Below are positions 7,346-14,079 of a DNA stretch of 15,390 bases, piece by piece (the stretch's first letter is position 1; each line of letters begins with the position of its first letter). Source of the DNA: Gallionellales bacterium UBA7399 (GTDB lineage Bacteria > Pseudomonadota > Gammaproteobacteria > Burkholderiales > Gallionellaceae). Position numbers and translations under genes: made by a program. The stretch covers positions 17,433-32,822 of the forward strand of contig DKNB01000092.1 in assembly GCA_002470125.1 (NCBI GenBank), written 5' to 3'. The notes beneath the pieces are model-generated. The model saw nothing but the letters and a program-made list of their open reading frames with translations, had not been told where the DNA came from and made no database searches.

Positions 7346-8053
7346 ATGGTTTCCACTGAACACACATCCAAACAATTTGACGCCGAGCTGGAAGCGGTAC
7401 GTGCGCGAGTGCTGCAAATGGGTGGGCTGGTGGAGAGTCAAATTCGTCTCTCTATTGAGGCGCTGGTGAATGGTGACGTGCCCCTGATGAATCGCATCAT
7501 TGCCGATGATCATCGTGTCAATGCGATGGAGGTGGAGATCGACGAGAGTTGCAATCAAATCATTGCTCGTCGGCAGCCTGCCGCCGGCGACTTGCGCATG
7601 GTGATGACGGTAATCAAAACCATTACTGACCTTGAGCGCATAGGTGACGAGGCAGAAAAAATAGCGCGCATGGGCAAGCTGCTCTCCCAAAGAACAAGCA
7701 TCATCCTGCCGCGCTACACGGAGATCAAACACGCCGCCGACCTAGCTTTAGATATGTTGCGCAAGTCACTGGACGCCTTTGCTCGTCTTGATCTTGCCCA
7801 TGCCGCACAAGTGGTACGCCAGGACGAACTGGTGGACGCAGAATTCCGCACCATCATGCGCTACCTGATCACCTTCATGATGGAAGATCCTCGTACCATA
7901 TCTACCGCACTGGAAATTTTATTCATCGCCAAGGCCATCGAGCGCATAGGCGATCACGCCAAAAACATGTCTGAGTATGTCGTTTACATGGTTAAAGGCA
8001 AGGACGTGCGCCACGTTACCGTGGAAGAAATAGAGCGTGAAATTCTAAAGTAA
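7346..8053 (+). CDS. phoU: Phosphate-signalling protein PhoU
   Basis: PhoU is a cytoplasmic, metal-binding helical protein that restrains PhoR/PhoB signalling when phosphate is plentiful, acting between the Pst transporter and PhoR. The 235-residue product has the two PhoU repeats. Each carries the acidic metal-site motif: ITDLERIGDEAEKIARM near residue 93 and AKAIERIGDHAKNMSEYV near residue 200. The first half has the typical DARRxA-like region (IIARRQPAAGDLRMVMTVIK). The ATG at 7346 is preceded by AAAAGGA (7331-7337) at good spacing. The gene has its own Pho-box promoter. Unusually for phoU, no pst genes lie beside it. phoB and phoR are about 4.3 kb downstream on the other strand. An operon link to rpiA upstream is possible, but the promoter in between suggests independent phosphate control. 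Confidence 0.97.
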   Translation: MVSTEHTSKQFDAELEAVRARVLQMGGLVESQIRLSIEALVNGDVPLMNRIIADDHRVNAMEVEIDESCNQIIARRQPAAGDLRMVMTVIKTITDLERIGDEAEKIARMGKLLSQRTSIILPRYTEIKHAADLALDMLRKSLDAFARLDLAHAAQVVRQDELVDAEFRTIMRYLITFMMEDPRTISTALEILFIAKAIERIGDHAKNMSEYVVYMVKGKDVRHVTVEEIEREILK

Positions 8054-8197
8054 CCCGCCCCGACAACGGGCACACATAGCCTTGGCAGCTCACAGTATTG
8101 TCGTGCATCAGCCAACAGGATGTGGTGGTGTTAAAAGGCGTGCCGCCAGCCACCTCACAAGGCAACAAGACTCTCGCCCCTTGCGGCCCATTTATTT
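8054..8197 (+). other. Intergenic region phoU-yggS
   Basis: This 144-bp gap holds no supported gene. An imperfect GCCC/GGGC stem lies just after phoU (8057-8071) but has no T-run, so it is not a convincing terminator. No good promoter or Shine-Dalgarno for yggS is visible. The bases just before its ATG are CCCATTTATTT. Confidence 0.4.
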
Positions 8198-8896
8198 ATG
8201 ACCACGATTGCCAAAAATCTGCACGCCATCAATCTTGCTATCGCACAAGGCATGCGCTTGGCCAATCGACACAAGGACGCCATTCAGCTGTTAGCAGTAA
8301 GCAAGGGGGTCTCTGCTGCCTCGGTGCGCGAAGCGCACCAAGCCGGACAGCGTGCCTTTGGGGAAAACTATATCCAGGAAGCCCTGAACAAAATTGAATT
8401 GCTGCGCGACTTGTCGCTACAATGGCACTTCATCGGGCCCATACAAGGCAACAAAACTCAGGCCATTGCAGCTCATTTCGCGTGGGCGCATGGCGTAGAC
8501 AGGTCAAAAATTGCCGAGCGCCTATCCGCACAAAGACCGGCGGACCTGCCGCCACTCAATGTATGCATACAGGTTAACGTAGACGAAGAGGCCAGCAAAA
8601 GCGGCATAATGTCCGACAACTTATTGGATCTGGCACGGACTGTGGCAAACCTACCGAGGCTTAAACTGCGTGGGTTAATGTGTATCCCGGCGCCCACAGA
8701 AGGATTGGAAAATCAGCGAATACCGTTCGCCAAATTACGCGAGCTGCTGCAAGAAATCAACACACATGGGCTGGCCATGGATACCCTGTCAATGGGAATG
8801 TCGCACGACTTCAATGCGGCAATACTAGAGGGGGCGACCATCATGCGCATCGGCACGGCAATCTTTGGCAAAAGAAGTTACGAGGGAACGCAATGA
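8198..8896 (+). CDS. yggS: YggS/PROSC-family PLP homeostasis protein
   Basis: This is a pyridoxal-5'-phosphate-binding protein of the YggS/PLPBP family. It has the alanine-racemase-like TIM barrel but no known catalytic activity. It buffers PLP and affects amino-acid and keto-acid balance. The 232-residue product has K36 in LLAVSKGVS, the Schiff-base lysine at the same number as in E. coli YggS. It also has AFGENYIQEA, WHFIGPIQGNK, VNVDEEASKSG (in the family usually VN..EESKsG), LRGLMCIP, LSMGMSHDFNAAI and the phosphate-binding end MRIGTAIFGKR. The ATG at 8198 lacks a clear Shine-Dalgarno, but it puts K36 in the expected place. The stop overlaps the proC start (ATGA). This yggS-proC-yggT order is widespread in proteobacteria. 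The role in proline and PLP metabolism is family knowledge. Confidence 0.96.
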   Translation: MTTIAKNLHAINLAIAQGMRLANRHKDAIQLLAVSKGVSAASVREAHQAGQRAFGENYIQEALNKIELLRDLSLQWHFIGPIQGNKTQAIAAHFAWAHGVDRSKIAERLSAQRPADLPPLNVCIQVNVDEEASKSGIMSDNLLDLARTVANLPRLKLRGLMCIPAPTEGLENQRIPFAKLRELLQEINTHGLAMDTLSMGMSHDFNAAILEGATIMRIGTAIFGKRSYEGTQ

Positions 8897-9708
8897 AAAT
8901 TTGTTTTATCGGGGGGGGTAACATGGCAGCCGCGCTCATTGGGGGCCTGCTTAAACGAAGCTTTGTCGCCGAACAGCTGTGTGTGGTTGAAACTAACAAA
9001 AGCAGGCATGCCACACTACATAGCGAATTTGGTGTGCGAGCCGTTGCTGAACTTCAGGCTGGAGTGATCGAAAGCGACATAATTTTATTGGCGGTCAAGC
9101 CCCAGCAACTACACGAGGTTGCAACGAGCTTGGCCCCCCTGCTGACCGGACAGCTGCTTATTTCAATAGCGGCTGGCGTCCGTACAACGGACATAGCAAG
9201 CTGGCTCGGCTCACAAAACATTGTTCGCGCCATGCCAAACATGTCCGCCTTAATTCAAAGCGGGGTTACCGGCCTGTACGCCCCCCCTGCGGTAGGACAA
9301 ACGCAACGCGACACCGTCGATGGCATACTTGCTGCGGTAGGCAAGACGCTGTGGTTAAAAGATGAGGCAATGATGGATGCGATTACTGCGGTGTCTGGCA
9401 GTGGTCCGGCCTACGTGTTTTATTTTATTGAGGCACTGCAACAAGCAGCTTGTGAGCTTGGCTTTGATAAAGAAACAGCACGACGCCTGGCGCTAGACAC
9501 CTTTTCTGGAGCAATCAAGCTTGCCGACACCAGTGACGAGGATGTGAGCACACTACGCACGCACGTCACCTCCAAAAATGGCACCACCGAACGGGCGCTG
9601 CTCAGCATGGAATCCGAAAAAATAAAATTACATATTGTTGCGGCAATAAAAGCCGCCGCTACGCGTGCCAAAGAAATGGGAGACGAGCTGGGGGATGCGA
9701 CATGCTAA
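8893..9708 (+). CDS. proC: Pyrroline-5-carboxylate reductase
   Basis: ProC reduces 1-pyrroline-5-carboxylate to L-proline with NAD(P)H, the last step of proline synthesis in the cytoplasm. The 271-residue product has the N-terminal dinucleotide loop MKICFIGGGNMAAALIGG, the AVKPQQL segment, ISIAAGV, VRAMPNMSALIQSG, and the substrate- and dimer-forming helix region AVSGSGPAYVFYFIEAL. The C-terminal part contains LRTHVTSKNGTTERAL, equivalent to the conserved V(T/A)SPGGTT signature. Here SPGG reads SKNG, a mild departure. The ATG at 8893 overlaps the yggS stop by 4 bp and has GAGGG at a suitable distance. A longer reading of the frame from 8680 runs inside yggS and is not real. The stop overlaps the yggT start. 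Confidence 0.97.
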   Translation: MKICFIGGGNMAAALIGGLLKRSFVAEQLCVVETNKSRHATLHSEFGVRAVAELQAGVIESDIILLAVKPQQLHEVATSLAPLLTGQLLISIAAGVRTTDIASWLGSQNIVRAMPNMSALIQSGVTGLYAPPAVGQTQRDTVDGILAAVGKTLWLKDEAMMDAITAVSGSGPAYVFYFIEALQQAACELGFDKETARRLALDTFSGAIKLADTSDEDVSTLRTHVTSKNGTTERALLSMESEKIKLHIVAAIKAAATRAKEMGDELGDATC

Positions 9709-10265
9709 ATGAGGCGCTACAGTTTTTGTTTGACACCTTGCTGCAGCCATTTGCCGCCATACTGTTGCTTCGCTTTCATTTACAGTGGTTACGCGCACCG
9801 ATGCGCAACCCGCTGGGTGAAATGATCATGACGCTTACTAACTTTATGGTGTTGCAAGCGCGCCGGCTGGTCCCTTCGGTCCGCGGTTTTGATATGGCCA
9901 CCCTGTTGTTGGCCTTTGCAATAGAAGTGGCTTACTTGGTCGCCACGCTCGTATTGCAGGGCATGCCCATTGACATGCCTGCACTCGGGTTGCTTATGTG
10001 GGCAGCAGTCAAGTTAATTAAACTCAGCCTATACTTGCTCATGGGGGCACTATTTATTCAGGCGCTTTTATCGTGGATCAACCCACACTCGTCCATGGCC
10101 GGATTGCTGGGCGTAATAACGCAACCATTTCTTTTGCCCTTGCGGCGGCGCATTCCGCCCCTCGGAAATGTAGACTTCACTGTGTTGTTGTTGCTTATCA
10201 CGTGCCAACTTATCCTTATCGTCCCCCTGCGTTGGCTGGAGGGCCTGGCTCTAAATCTAGTCTAG
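9702..10265 (+). CDS. yggT: YggT-family integral membrane protein
   Basis: This is an inner-membrane protein with two YGGT repeats, 187 residues long. Hydrophobic helices lie near residues 5-25, 65-88, 95-128 and 162-185. The first repeat ends with the RRLVPSVRGFDMATLLLAF segment. The second shows LLSWINPHS, then PFLLPLRRRIPPLGNVDFT, the best-conserved YGGT signature (P..R.IPP.G..D.S/T). The biochemical role is not established. Family members have been linked to osmotic tolerance and, in plants and cyanobacteria, to thylakoid membrane proteins. The ATG at 9702 overlaps the proC stop by 7 bp and ends just before the DUF167 gene. This places it inside the yggS-proC-yggT-yggU unit and suggests co-translation. 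Confidence 0.93.
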   Translation: MLNEALQFLFDTLLQPFAAILLLRFHLQWLRAPMRNPLGEMIMTLTNFMVLQARRLVPSVRGFDMATLLLAFAIEVAYLVATLVLQGMPIDMPALGLLMWAAVKLIKLSLYLLMGALFIQALLSWINPHSSMAGLLGVITQPFLLPLRRRIPPLGNVDFTVLLLLITCQLILIVPLRWLEGLALNLV

Positions 10266-10267
10266 CC

Positions 10268-10549
10268 GTGTGGTATCACCACAAAAAAGATGTCATCACT
10301 TTGATGCTGTATATTCAGCCGGGTGCCAAACGCACCGAGGTGGTTGGCACGCACGACGACTCACTTAAAATTCGCTTGGGCGCCCCACCCATTGAGGGTC
10401 GAGCCAACGATACGTTGCTTCATTTTATTGCAGAAAAGTTTTCAGTCCCCGTGCGCAATGTCAGGCTAAAACAAGGGGCGAGATCACGCCACAAGGTGGT
10501 GTTGGTAACCGACAGTGCAATTGAGCCAACGGATCTGCTTAACGACTAG
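10268..10549 (+). CDS. yggU: DUF167 (YggU-family) protein, GTG start
   Basis: This is a small cytoplasmic protein of the DUF167/YggU family, about 93 residues, function unknown. The core is LYIQPGAKRTEVVGTHDDSLKIRLGAPPIEGRANDTLLHFIAEKF followed by VRLKQGARSRHKVVLV. It contains the family signatures QPGAxxxxxxG, KIRLxAPPxxGxAN and the GxxSRxK-like segment (here GARSRHK). I chose GTG at 10268, 2 bp after the yggT stop, because it yields the usual N-terminus with a WY pair (VWYHHKKDV) about 12 residues before LYIQPGA. The first in-frame ATG, near 10304, would begin at MLYIQPG and remove the first strand. No clear Shine-Dalgarno is present, so coupling to yggT is likely. It ends the plus-strand run. 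Confidence 0.92.
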   Translation: MWYHHKKDVITLMLYIQPGAKRTEVVGTHDDSLKIRLGAPPIEGRANDTLLHFIAEKFSVPVRNVRLKQGARSRHKVVLVTDSAIEPTDLLND

Positions 10550-10580
10550 GCTACCAATCAAGGGCTGTTATGGCCAATTA

Positions 10581-10991
10581 TTAAAACTCAAAGGTGGCGG
10601 TATGTTCAATCAGGTTCGAATACACGCCACAGTCTTTATACGCGGTGAGCGCATCCTTCAGATCGGCCACTATCTCAGGCTTTTTTTCCTGTAACTCATC
10701 TGGCAAGTTCATTATAGCCAACCTCCAGTTTACCCAGGCCCTGGTCCCCAACGTCTTTGAGTTGGTAACTCGCAGCCGAGCAAAGATTAGCTCCCCCTTC
10801 CAGTAAAAAGTAAAATCACTTTGATTTCTAAACTCATCCTCCCCGGACACCATCCATCGCAAATAAATATCCCGCTCACGATCAATGGTCCAATCAGGCC
10901 GCATATTTGACTTGCCGTAGCACTGGTCAACCTCTTCTATTCCATACTTTTTGATGTCCGCCTCTGGAACATACTCATTTACAAATGCCAT
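10581..10991 (-). CDS. Hypothetical protein, 136 residues, next to phoR
   Basis: I do not recognise a characterised family. The product is 136 residues, rich in acidic and aromatic residues, with no signal peptide or membrane segment, so it is probably cytoplasmic. Notable segments are WTIDRERDIYLRWMVSG (about 34-50), FTFYWKGELIFARLRV (about 60-75), and the predicted helix PEIVADLKDALTAYKDCGVYS (about 104-124). The chain ends TATFEF. The pattern suggests a small alpha/beta domain. Only two cysteines are seen (in QCYG and DCGVY), with no clear catalytic or metal motif. AGGAG is 8-9 bases before the ATG, the strongest ribosome binding site in the minus-strand run, which argues that the gene is expressed. 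It lies 83 bp after phoR on the same strand, so read-through from phoR is possible. It converges on yggU with a 31-bp gap. Confidence 0.8.
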   Translation of the reverse strand: MAFVNEYVPEADIKKYGIEEVDQCYGKSNMRPDWTIDRERDIYLRWMVSGEDEFRNQSDFTFYWKGELIFARLRVTNSKTLGTRAWVNWRLAIMNLPDELQEKKPEIVADLKDALTAYKDCGVYSNLIEHTATFEF

Positions 10992-11074
10992 GACCTTGTT
11001 CTCCTAGTTGCATTCTGATGTGGATTGGGCCGCGCTTGTCATGCGCTGACATTAACGCCATACCGCCTAATATA

Positions 11075-12385
11075 TCATTCTGAGGTCGCGAGGGGCAATC
11101 TGCGGTCTGCTGAAAACACAATTTTGAATGTGCTGCCCGCGCCCTCTTCGCTGACAATCTCTAATCGCGCGTGATGTCGACCGGCTATATGTTTAACGAT
11201 GGCCAACCCCAAGCCTGTTCCACCGGTTTCTCGTGAACGACTGTGATCTACACGATAAAAGCGCTCTGTTAGGCGCGGAATATGTTGCGGTGCAATACCA
11301 ATACCACTATCTTGTACGCTAAAAACAAGTTGGTCACCCTGCTCGTGCCAGCTCACCAAAATAGTGCCCCCCTGTGGGGTATAGCAGATAGCATTTGATA
11401 TTAAATTGCCGAATGCGCTGCGCAATTCTTCCGCGCTGCCAAGCAATGCATGCTCACTCATCAGCTCCAACCGCAACACATGCCTCTTCGCACTCAATGA
11501 CTCCCCTTCTTCGCACAACATACGCAAAAGTGCGGGCACGTCTACGGCATCCTCTTGTAGGGCGTTGAGGGTGTCCTCCAGCTTAGATAGGGTAAGCAAG
11601 TCCGCCACCAACCTTCCCATGCGCTGAGTCTGTTCGCCCATCAACTGAATGGCCTTGCGCGCCATGTCATTTTCAAGATTGGGCATATCACCCAGGGTTT
11701 CAATGAAGCCCCCAACCACCGTGAGTGGCGTACGCAACTCGTGTGACACATTCGCAACAAAGTCGCGTCGCATAACTTCAATACGCTCTAGCTGGGTGAC
11801 ATCTCGACTAATCAACAACAATTTATTGCCGCCGTAAACAATCAGCTTGATAGACAGAATCAATCCGGCCTGTGAGGCTCCGCGCAAGATCAGTGGCTCA
11901 GCAAATTCGCGCAAAGCGAGGTACTGTATTAGCTCTGGCTGACGCGCCAAGTAAGTGATCTGCTGTCCGATGTCACGACTGCAATCTAGACCAAAGTGTT
12001 GCTCCGCCAAGAGATTGCACCACTCAATACGATAGGCTTCGTCCAATATGGTCACGCCCTCCGGCAGGGCCGAGATGGCTTGCTCCATGTGCTGTAGGGC
12101 GGCAACCCTTTGCGCGCGCTCTTTACGATGTCGGCGTATCATTTTATTGAGCCGAGCGAATATTTCTCCCCACAGTCCCGCGCCATCTGGGGCCATGCGC
12201 TCATTGAGATCATCCAGCCAATAATCAAGTGCCGCAAGCTGACGCAAGTGAAGAGCCACGTACACCAGTAAAAGCGCGCTCAAAAATAAGCTGGCAAACA
12301 GCACGCCCGCAGTCTCCCACAGCAGCCAAGAAATGAGCAGCAGCACAAATGGGTAAAGCAGTGCGCGTCGCCAAAAATTAAACAT
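11075..12385 (-). CDS. phoR: Phosphate-regulon sensor histidine kinase PhoR
   Basis: PhoR is the inner-membrane kinase/phosphatase for PhoB. The 436-residue product (431 in E. coli) has two closely spaced membrane helices in the first 46 residues and almost no periplasmic loop, as expected for PhoR, which takes its signal from Pst/PhoU. A linker helix (about 50-95) is followed by a PAS domain (about 97-200, ISALPEGVTILDEAYRIEWCN), and the H-box with H215 in VANVSHELRTPLTVV (H213 in E. coli). The ATPase boxes are the N-box NLISNAICYTPQGG, G1 DSGIGI, the F-box RFYRVD and G2 GGTGLGLAIVKH. AAAGG lies 7 bases before the ATG. It follows phoB on the same strand but with a 133-bp gap, whereas many phoBR pairs are nearly contiguous. 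Confidence 0.96.
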   Translation of the reverse strand: MFNFWRRALLYPFVLLLISWLLWETAGVLFASLFLSALLLVYVALHLRQLAALDYWLDDLNERMAPDGAGLWGEIFARLNKMIRRHRKERAQRVAALQHMEQAISALPEGVTILDEAYRIEWCNLLAEQHFGLDCSRDIGQQITYLARQPELIQYLALREFAEPLILRGASQAGLILSIKLIVYGGNKLLLISRDVTQLERIEVMRRDFVANVSHELRTPLTVVGGFIETLGDMPNLENDMARKAIQLMGEQTQRMGRLVADLLTLSKLEDTLNALQEDAVDVPALLRMLCEEGESLSAKRHVLRLELMSEHALLGSAEELRSAFGNLISNAICYTPQGGTILVSWHEQGDQLVFSVQDSGIGIAPQHIPRLTERFYRVDHSRSRETGGTGLGLAIVKHIAGRHHARLEIVSEEGAGSTFKIVFSADRRLPLATSE

Positions 12386-12407
12386 GGTGTAGCCTTTAAA
12401 GTCTTAC

Positions 12408-12426
12408 TGTGCCACGTCGTGACACA
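12408..12426 (-). other. Hairpin in the phoB-phoR gap, upstream of phoR
   Basis: Read on the minus strand, TGTGTCAC, a GAC loop and GTGGCACA form an 8-bp stem with one G-U pair. It lies about 22 bases before the phoR start. No T-run follows, so it is not a terminator. It could shape the phoR leader or mark an RNA-processing site. This is structure read from sequence only. Confidence 0.4.
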
Positions 12427-12435
12427 TAAAGCAGT

Positions 12436-12458
12436 GAAAAATGAAAAGACCCCGTCTT
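12436..12458 (-). terminator. Weak terminator-like hairpin between phoB and phoR
   Basis: On the minus strand AAGAC, a GGG loop and GTCTT (12458 down to 12446) form a 5-bp stem followed by the T-rich run TTCATTTTT. A second AAAGAC (12478-12473) could pair with the same GTCTTT instead, so two foldings compete. The stem is short, so full termination is unlikely. Partial attenuation of phoR transcription is possible. Confidence 0.3.
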
Positions 12459-12518
12459 AACAACTACACGTAGTCTTTGCTTGTGTGATGGCCTGCAACT
12501 ACGTTCTGGCTACCCTGC

Positions 12519-13205
12519 CTAGGCACACGAAAACCGATAGCCACTGCCGCGCACAGTCTGAATCAGCCTGTCCGTAGCTGAAGACTCGAGCGCCTGCCGC
12601 AAACGACGAATGTGCACATCTACGGTTCGCTCTTCTACGAACACATGATCACCCCAAACCTGATCCAATAACTGTGATCGACTATAAACTCTCTCAGGGT
12701 GGGTTATAAAAAAGTGTAACAAACGAAACTCGGTGGGGCCCAGATCAATAATCGCACCATTGGCGCTAACCCGGTGCATCGCTGGAGACAGCTCAAGCCC
12801 GCCCGCAGATACGGCCTCATCGCTCATTTGTGGCGCACGACGGCGCAGTACAGAGCGAATGCGTGCCATAAGCTCACGCGGTGAAAATGGCTTCGTGATG
12901 TAGTCATCCGCACCAGACTCCAGCCCTAGAATTTTATCGCGTTCGTCAGTGCGGGCAGTCAACATGATGATGGGGATGTTGCGTGTGCGCTGATCAGCAC
13001 GCAGCTGGCGCGTTAACTCTACCCCGTTGCCACCCGGTAACATCCAGTCGAGCAGGATCAAATCTGGTAGCGCTTGCTTAATGTGCGCCCAAGCCTCAAT
13101 TGTGTCGTATGCTTTGATTGCACAGTAACCGCATTGCGCTATGTTGAATGCCAGCAACTCTTGAATTGGATGCTCGTCCTCCACCACCAAAATATTCGCG
13201 GTCAT
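12519..13205 (-). CDS. phoB: Phosphate-regulon response regulator PhoB
   Basis: PhoB is an OmpR-family DNA-binding regulator that, when phosphorylated by PhoR, activates genes with Pho boxes. The 228-residue product (229 in E. coli) has a receiver with E9/D10, phosphoacceptor D53 (LILLDWMLPGGNG), T83 (IIMLTART) and K105 (DDYITKPFSPRELMARI). The winged-helix domain (about 130-226) has LGPTEFRLLHFFITHPERVYSR, the recognition-helix region VFVEERTVDVHIRRLRQAL, and the wing RGSGYRF. GGGGGAG lies just before the ATG. The obvious target in this window is the Pho box at 7277. A weaker candidate site lies upstream of phoB itself. phoR follows on the same strand after 133 bp. The identification is firm from the receiver/winged-helix pair and the phoR neighbour. 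Confidence 0.97.
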   Translation of the reverse strand: MTANILVVEDEHPIQELLAFNIAQCGYCAIKAYDTIEAWAHIKQALPDLILLDWMLPGGNGVELTRQLRADQRTRNIPIIMLTARTDERDKILGLESGADDYITKPFSPRELMARIRSVLRRRAPQMSDEAVSAGGLELSPAMHRVSANGAIIDLGPTEFRLLHFFITHPERVYSRSQLLDQVWGDHVFVEERTVDVHIRRLRQALESSATDRLIQTVRGSGYRFSCA

Positions 13206-13245
13206 GCTCTCCCCCTATTTACGTGGCAAACAACTCAATGATCAC

Positions 13246-13263
13246 ATGGCAAAACTTTAACAG
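13246..13263 (-). promoter_or_regulatory. Degenerate Pho-box candidate upstream of phoB
   Basis: On the minus strand CTGTTAAAGTTTTGCCAT has two heptamers on an 11-bp period and matches CTGTCAT at 5 of 7 positions in each. It lies about 40 bases before the phoB start, a sensible place for autoregulation. Ten bases downstream there is no good -10 (AGTTGT), so this is weak. Confidence 0.25.
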
Positions 13264-13330
13264 CGGCATGCCCATCGAGTGGCGCGGACTGGTCGAATTG
13301 TAGCAGTCATGACCATTGTTGAGATCAATA

Positions 13331-13354
13331 AAAATGCTCCCTAAGGAGCATTTT
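13331..13354 (-). terminator. Intrinsic terminator after the peroxiredoxin gene
   Basis: AAAATGCTCC (13331-13340) and GGAGCATTTT (13345-13354) form a perfect 10-bp stem with a 4-base loop. It lies 20 bp beyond the peroxiredoxin stop. On the minus strand the stem ends in TTTT and runs on as TATTG, a typical U-tract. The arrangement is nearly symmetric, so it could also stop plus-strand transcripts. It separates the peroxiredoxin gene from phoB. Confidence 0.85.
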
Positions 13355-13374
13355 ATTAACTGGCGTAAGCGTGC

Positions 13375-13977
13375 TTACAGCTGCTTGGCGTGCTCGGCCA
13401 AATACTTCGCCACGCCCCCAGGGGAGGCATCCATGCCAGGCTTACCTTTGTTCCAACCTGCAGGGCAAACCTCCCCGTGCTCCTCGTGAAATTGCAGCGC
13501 ATCTACCATACGCAACATCTCATCAATGTCACGACCCAACGGCAAGTCGTTGACCACCTGATGGCGCACCACGCCCGCTCGGTCTATCAGGAACGAGCCT
13601 CGCAAGGCCACCCCAGCAGCGTGCTCAACATCGTACGCACGACAAATATCATGCCTGATATCCGCCACCAATGGGTATCGGACCTGGCCAATGCCACCCT
13701 TATCAATGGGCGTATTTTTCCAAGCCAAATGAGTAAACTGCGAGTCAATAGAAACGCCGATCACTTCGACATGGCGCTTCTTAAACTCATCCAGTCGATG
13801 ATCGAAGGCGATTAACTCCGAGGGACATACAAACGTAAAATCTAGTGGGTAAAAAAACACTACACCACACTTACCAGCCAGATACTTGCTTAAATTAAAC
13901 GCTTCATTTATTTCATTGTTGCCCATCACTGCGGCAGCAGTAAAATCAGGTGCAGACTTGCCCACGAGGACGGCCAT
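13375..13977 (-). CDS. Typical 2-Cys peroxiredoxin (AhpC/TSA, Prx1 type)
   Basis: This is a cytoplasmic thiol peroxidase that reduces H2O2, organic peroxides and probably peroxynitrite. The 200-residue product has the peroxidatic C51 in the motif YPLDFTFVCPSE, conserved R126 (ALRGSFLID), and the resolving C171 in HGEVCPAGW. This makes it a typical 2-Cys enzyme working as a dimer or decamer. GGIG at 94-97 matches the GGLG motif of overoxidation-sensitive peroxiredoxins. The C-terminal YF motif reads YL (192-193). Two extra cysteines, C37 and C112, are present. AGGGAG lies 5 bases before the ATG. The gene has its own consensus-like promoter and a terminator, so it is probably monocistronic. No alkyl-hydroperoxide reductase F or OxyR gene is adjacent, so thioredoxin is the likely reductant. 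ahpC and tsaA are both used as names for such genes, so I leave the symbol blank. Confidence 0.95.
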   Translation of the reverse strand: MAVLVGKSAPDFTAAAVMGNNEINEAFNLSKYLAGKCGVVFFYPLDFTFVCPSELIAFDHRLDEFKKRHVEVIGVSIDSQFTHLAWKNTPIDKGGIGQVRYPLVADIRHDICRAYDVEHAAGVALRGSFLIDRAGVVRHQVVNDLPLGRDIDEMLRMVDALQFHEEHGEVCPAGWNKGKPGMDASPGGVAKYLAEHAKQL

Positions 13978-14017
13978 GATTACTCCCTATTTGTTGACTA
14001 AAATACTGTGGTACTTG

Positions 14018-14045
14018 ATTTTACAACTATCGACACAAATGTCAA
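14018..14045 (-). promoter_or_regulatory. Sigma70-type promoter of the peroxiredoxin gene
   Basis: On the minus strand TTGACA (14045-14040) is a perfect -35, followed after 16 bases by TAAAAT (14023-14018) as the -10. This predicts a start near 14011 and a leader of about 35 bases before the ATG at 13977. It is the best consensus promoter in the window. Confidence 0.8.
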
Positions 14046-14079
14046 TTACACCGGGGCGCACAGTATAAAAGCGACGTCA

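Noticed and set aside
8098..8397. Open frame of 99 codons starting in the phoU-yggS gap
   Set aside because: It runs into yggS in another frame, has a cysteine- and arginine-rich composition typical of shadow frames, and lacks a ribosome binding site.
8680..8892. N-terminal extension of proC into yggS
   Set aside because: The 71 extra residues have no ProC similarity. The conserved MKICFIGGGNM start at 8893 has a good Shine-Dalgarno and a 4-bp overlap with yggS.
10073..10267. N-terminal extension of yggU into yggT
   Set aside because: The extension is an out-of-frame reading of yggT. The GTG at 10268 gives the normal DUF167 length.
10550..10580. Terminator between the convergent yggU and hypothetical gene
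   Set aside because: Only a 3-4 bp GGC/GCC stem is visible with no T-run, so it was not listed.
12408..12426. TGTG-CAC inverted repeat read as a Pho box for phoR
   Set aside because: The sequence resembles CTGTxxC only at its ends and is an inverted, not a direct, repeat. It is better described as a hairpin.
10581..13205. phoB, phoR and the unknown gene as part of a new defence or mobile system
   Set aside because: The neighbours are housekeeping genes. There are no repeats, no integrase and no nuclease or NTPase partner, so nothing supports such a system.
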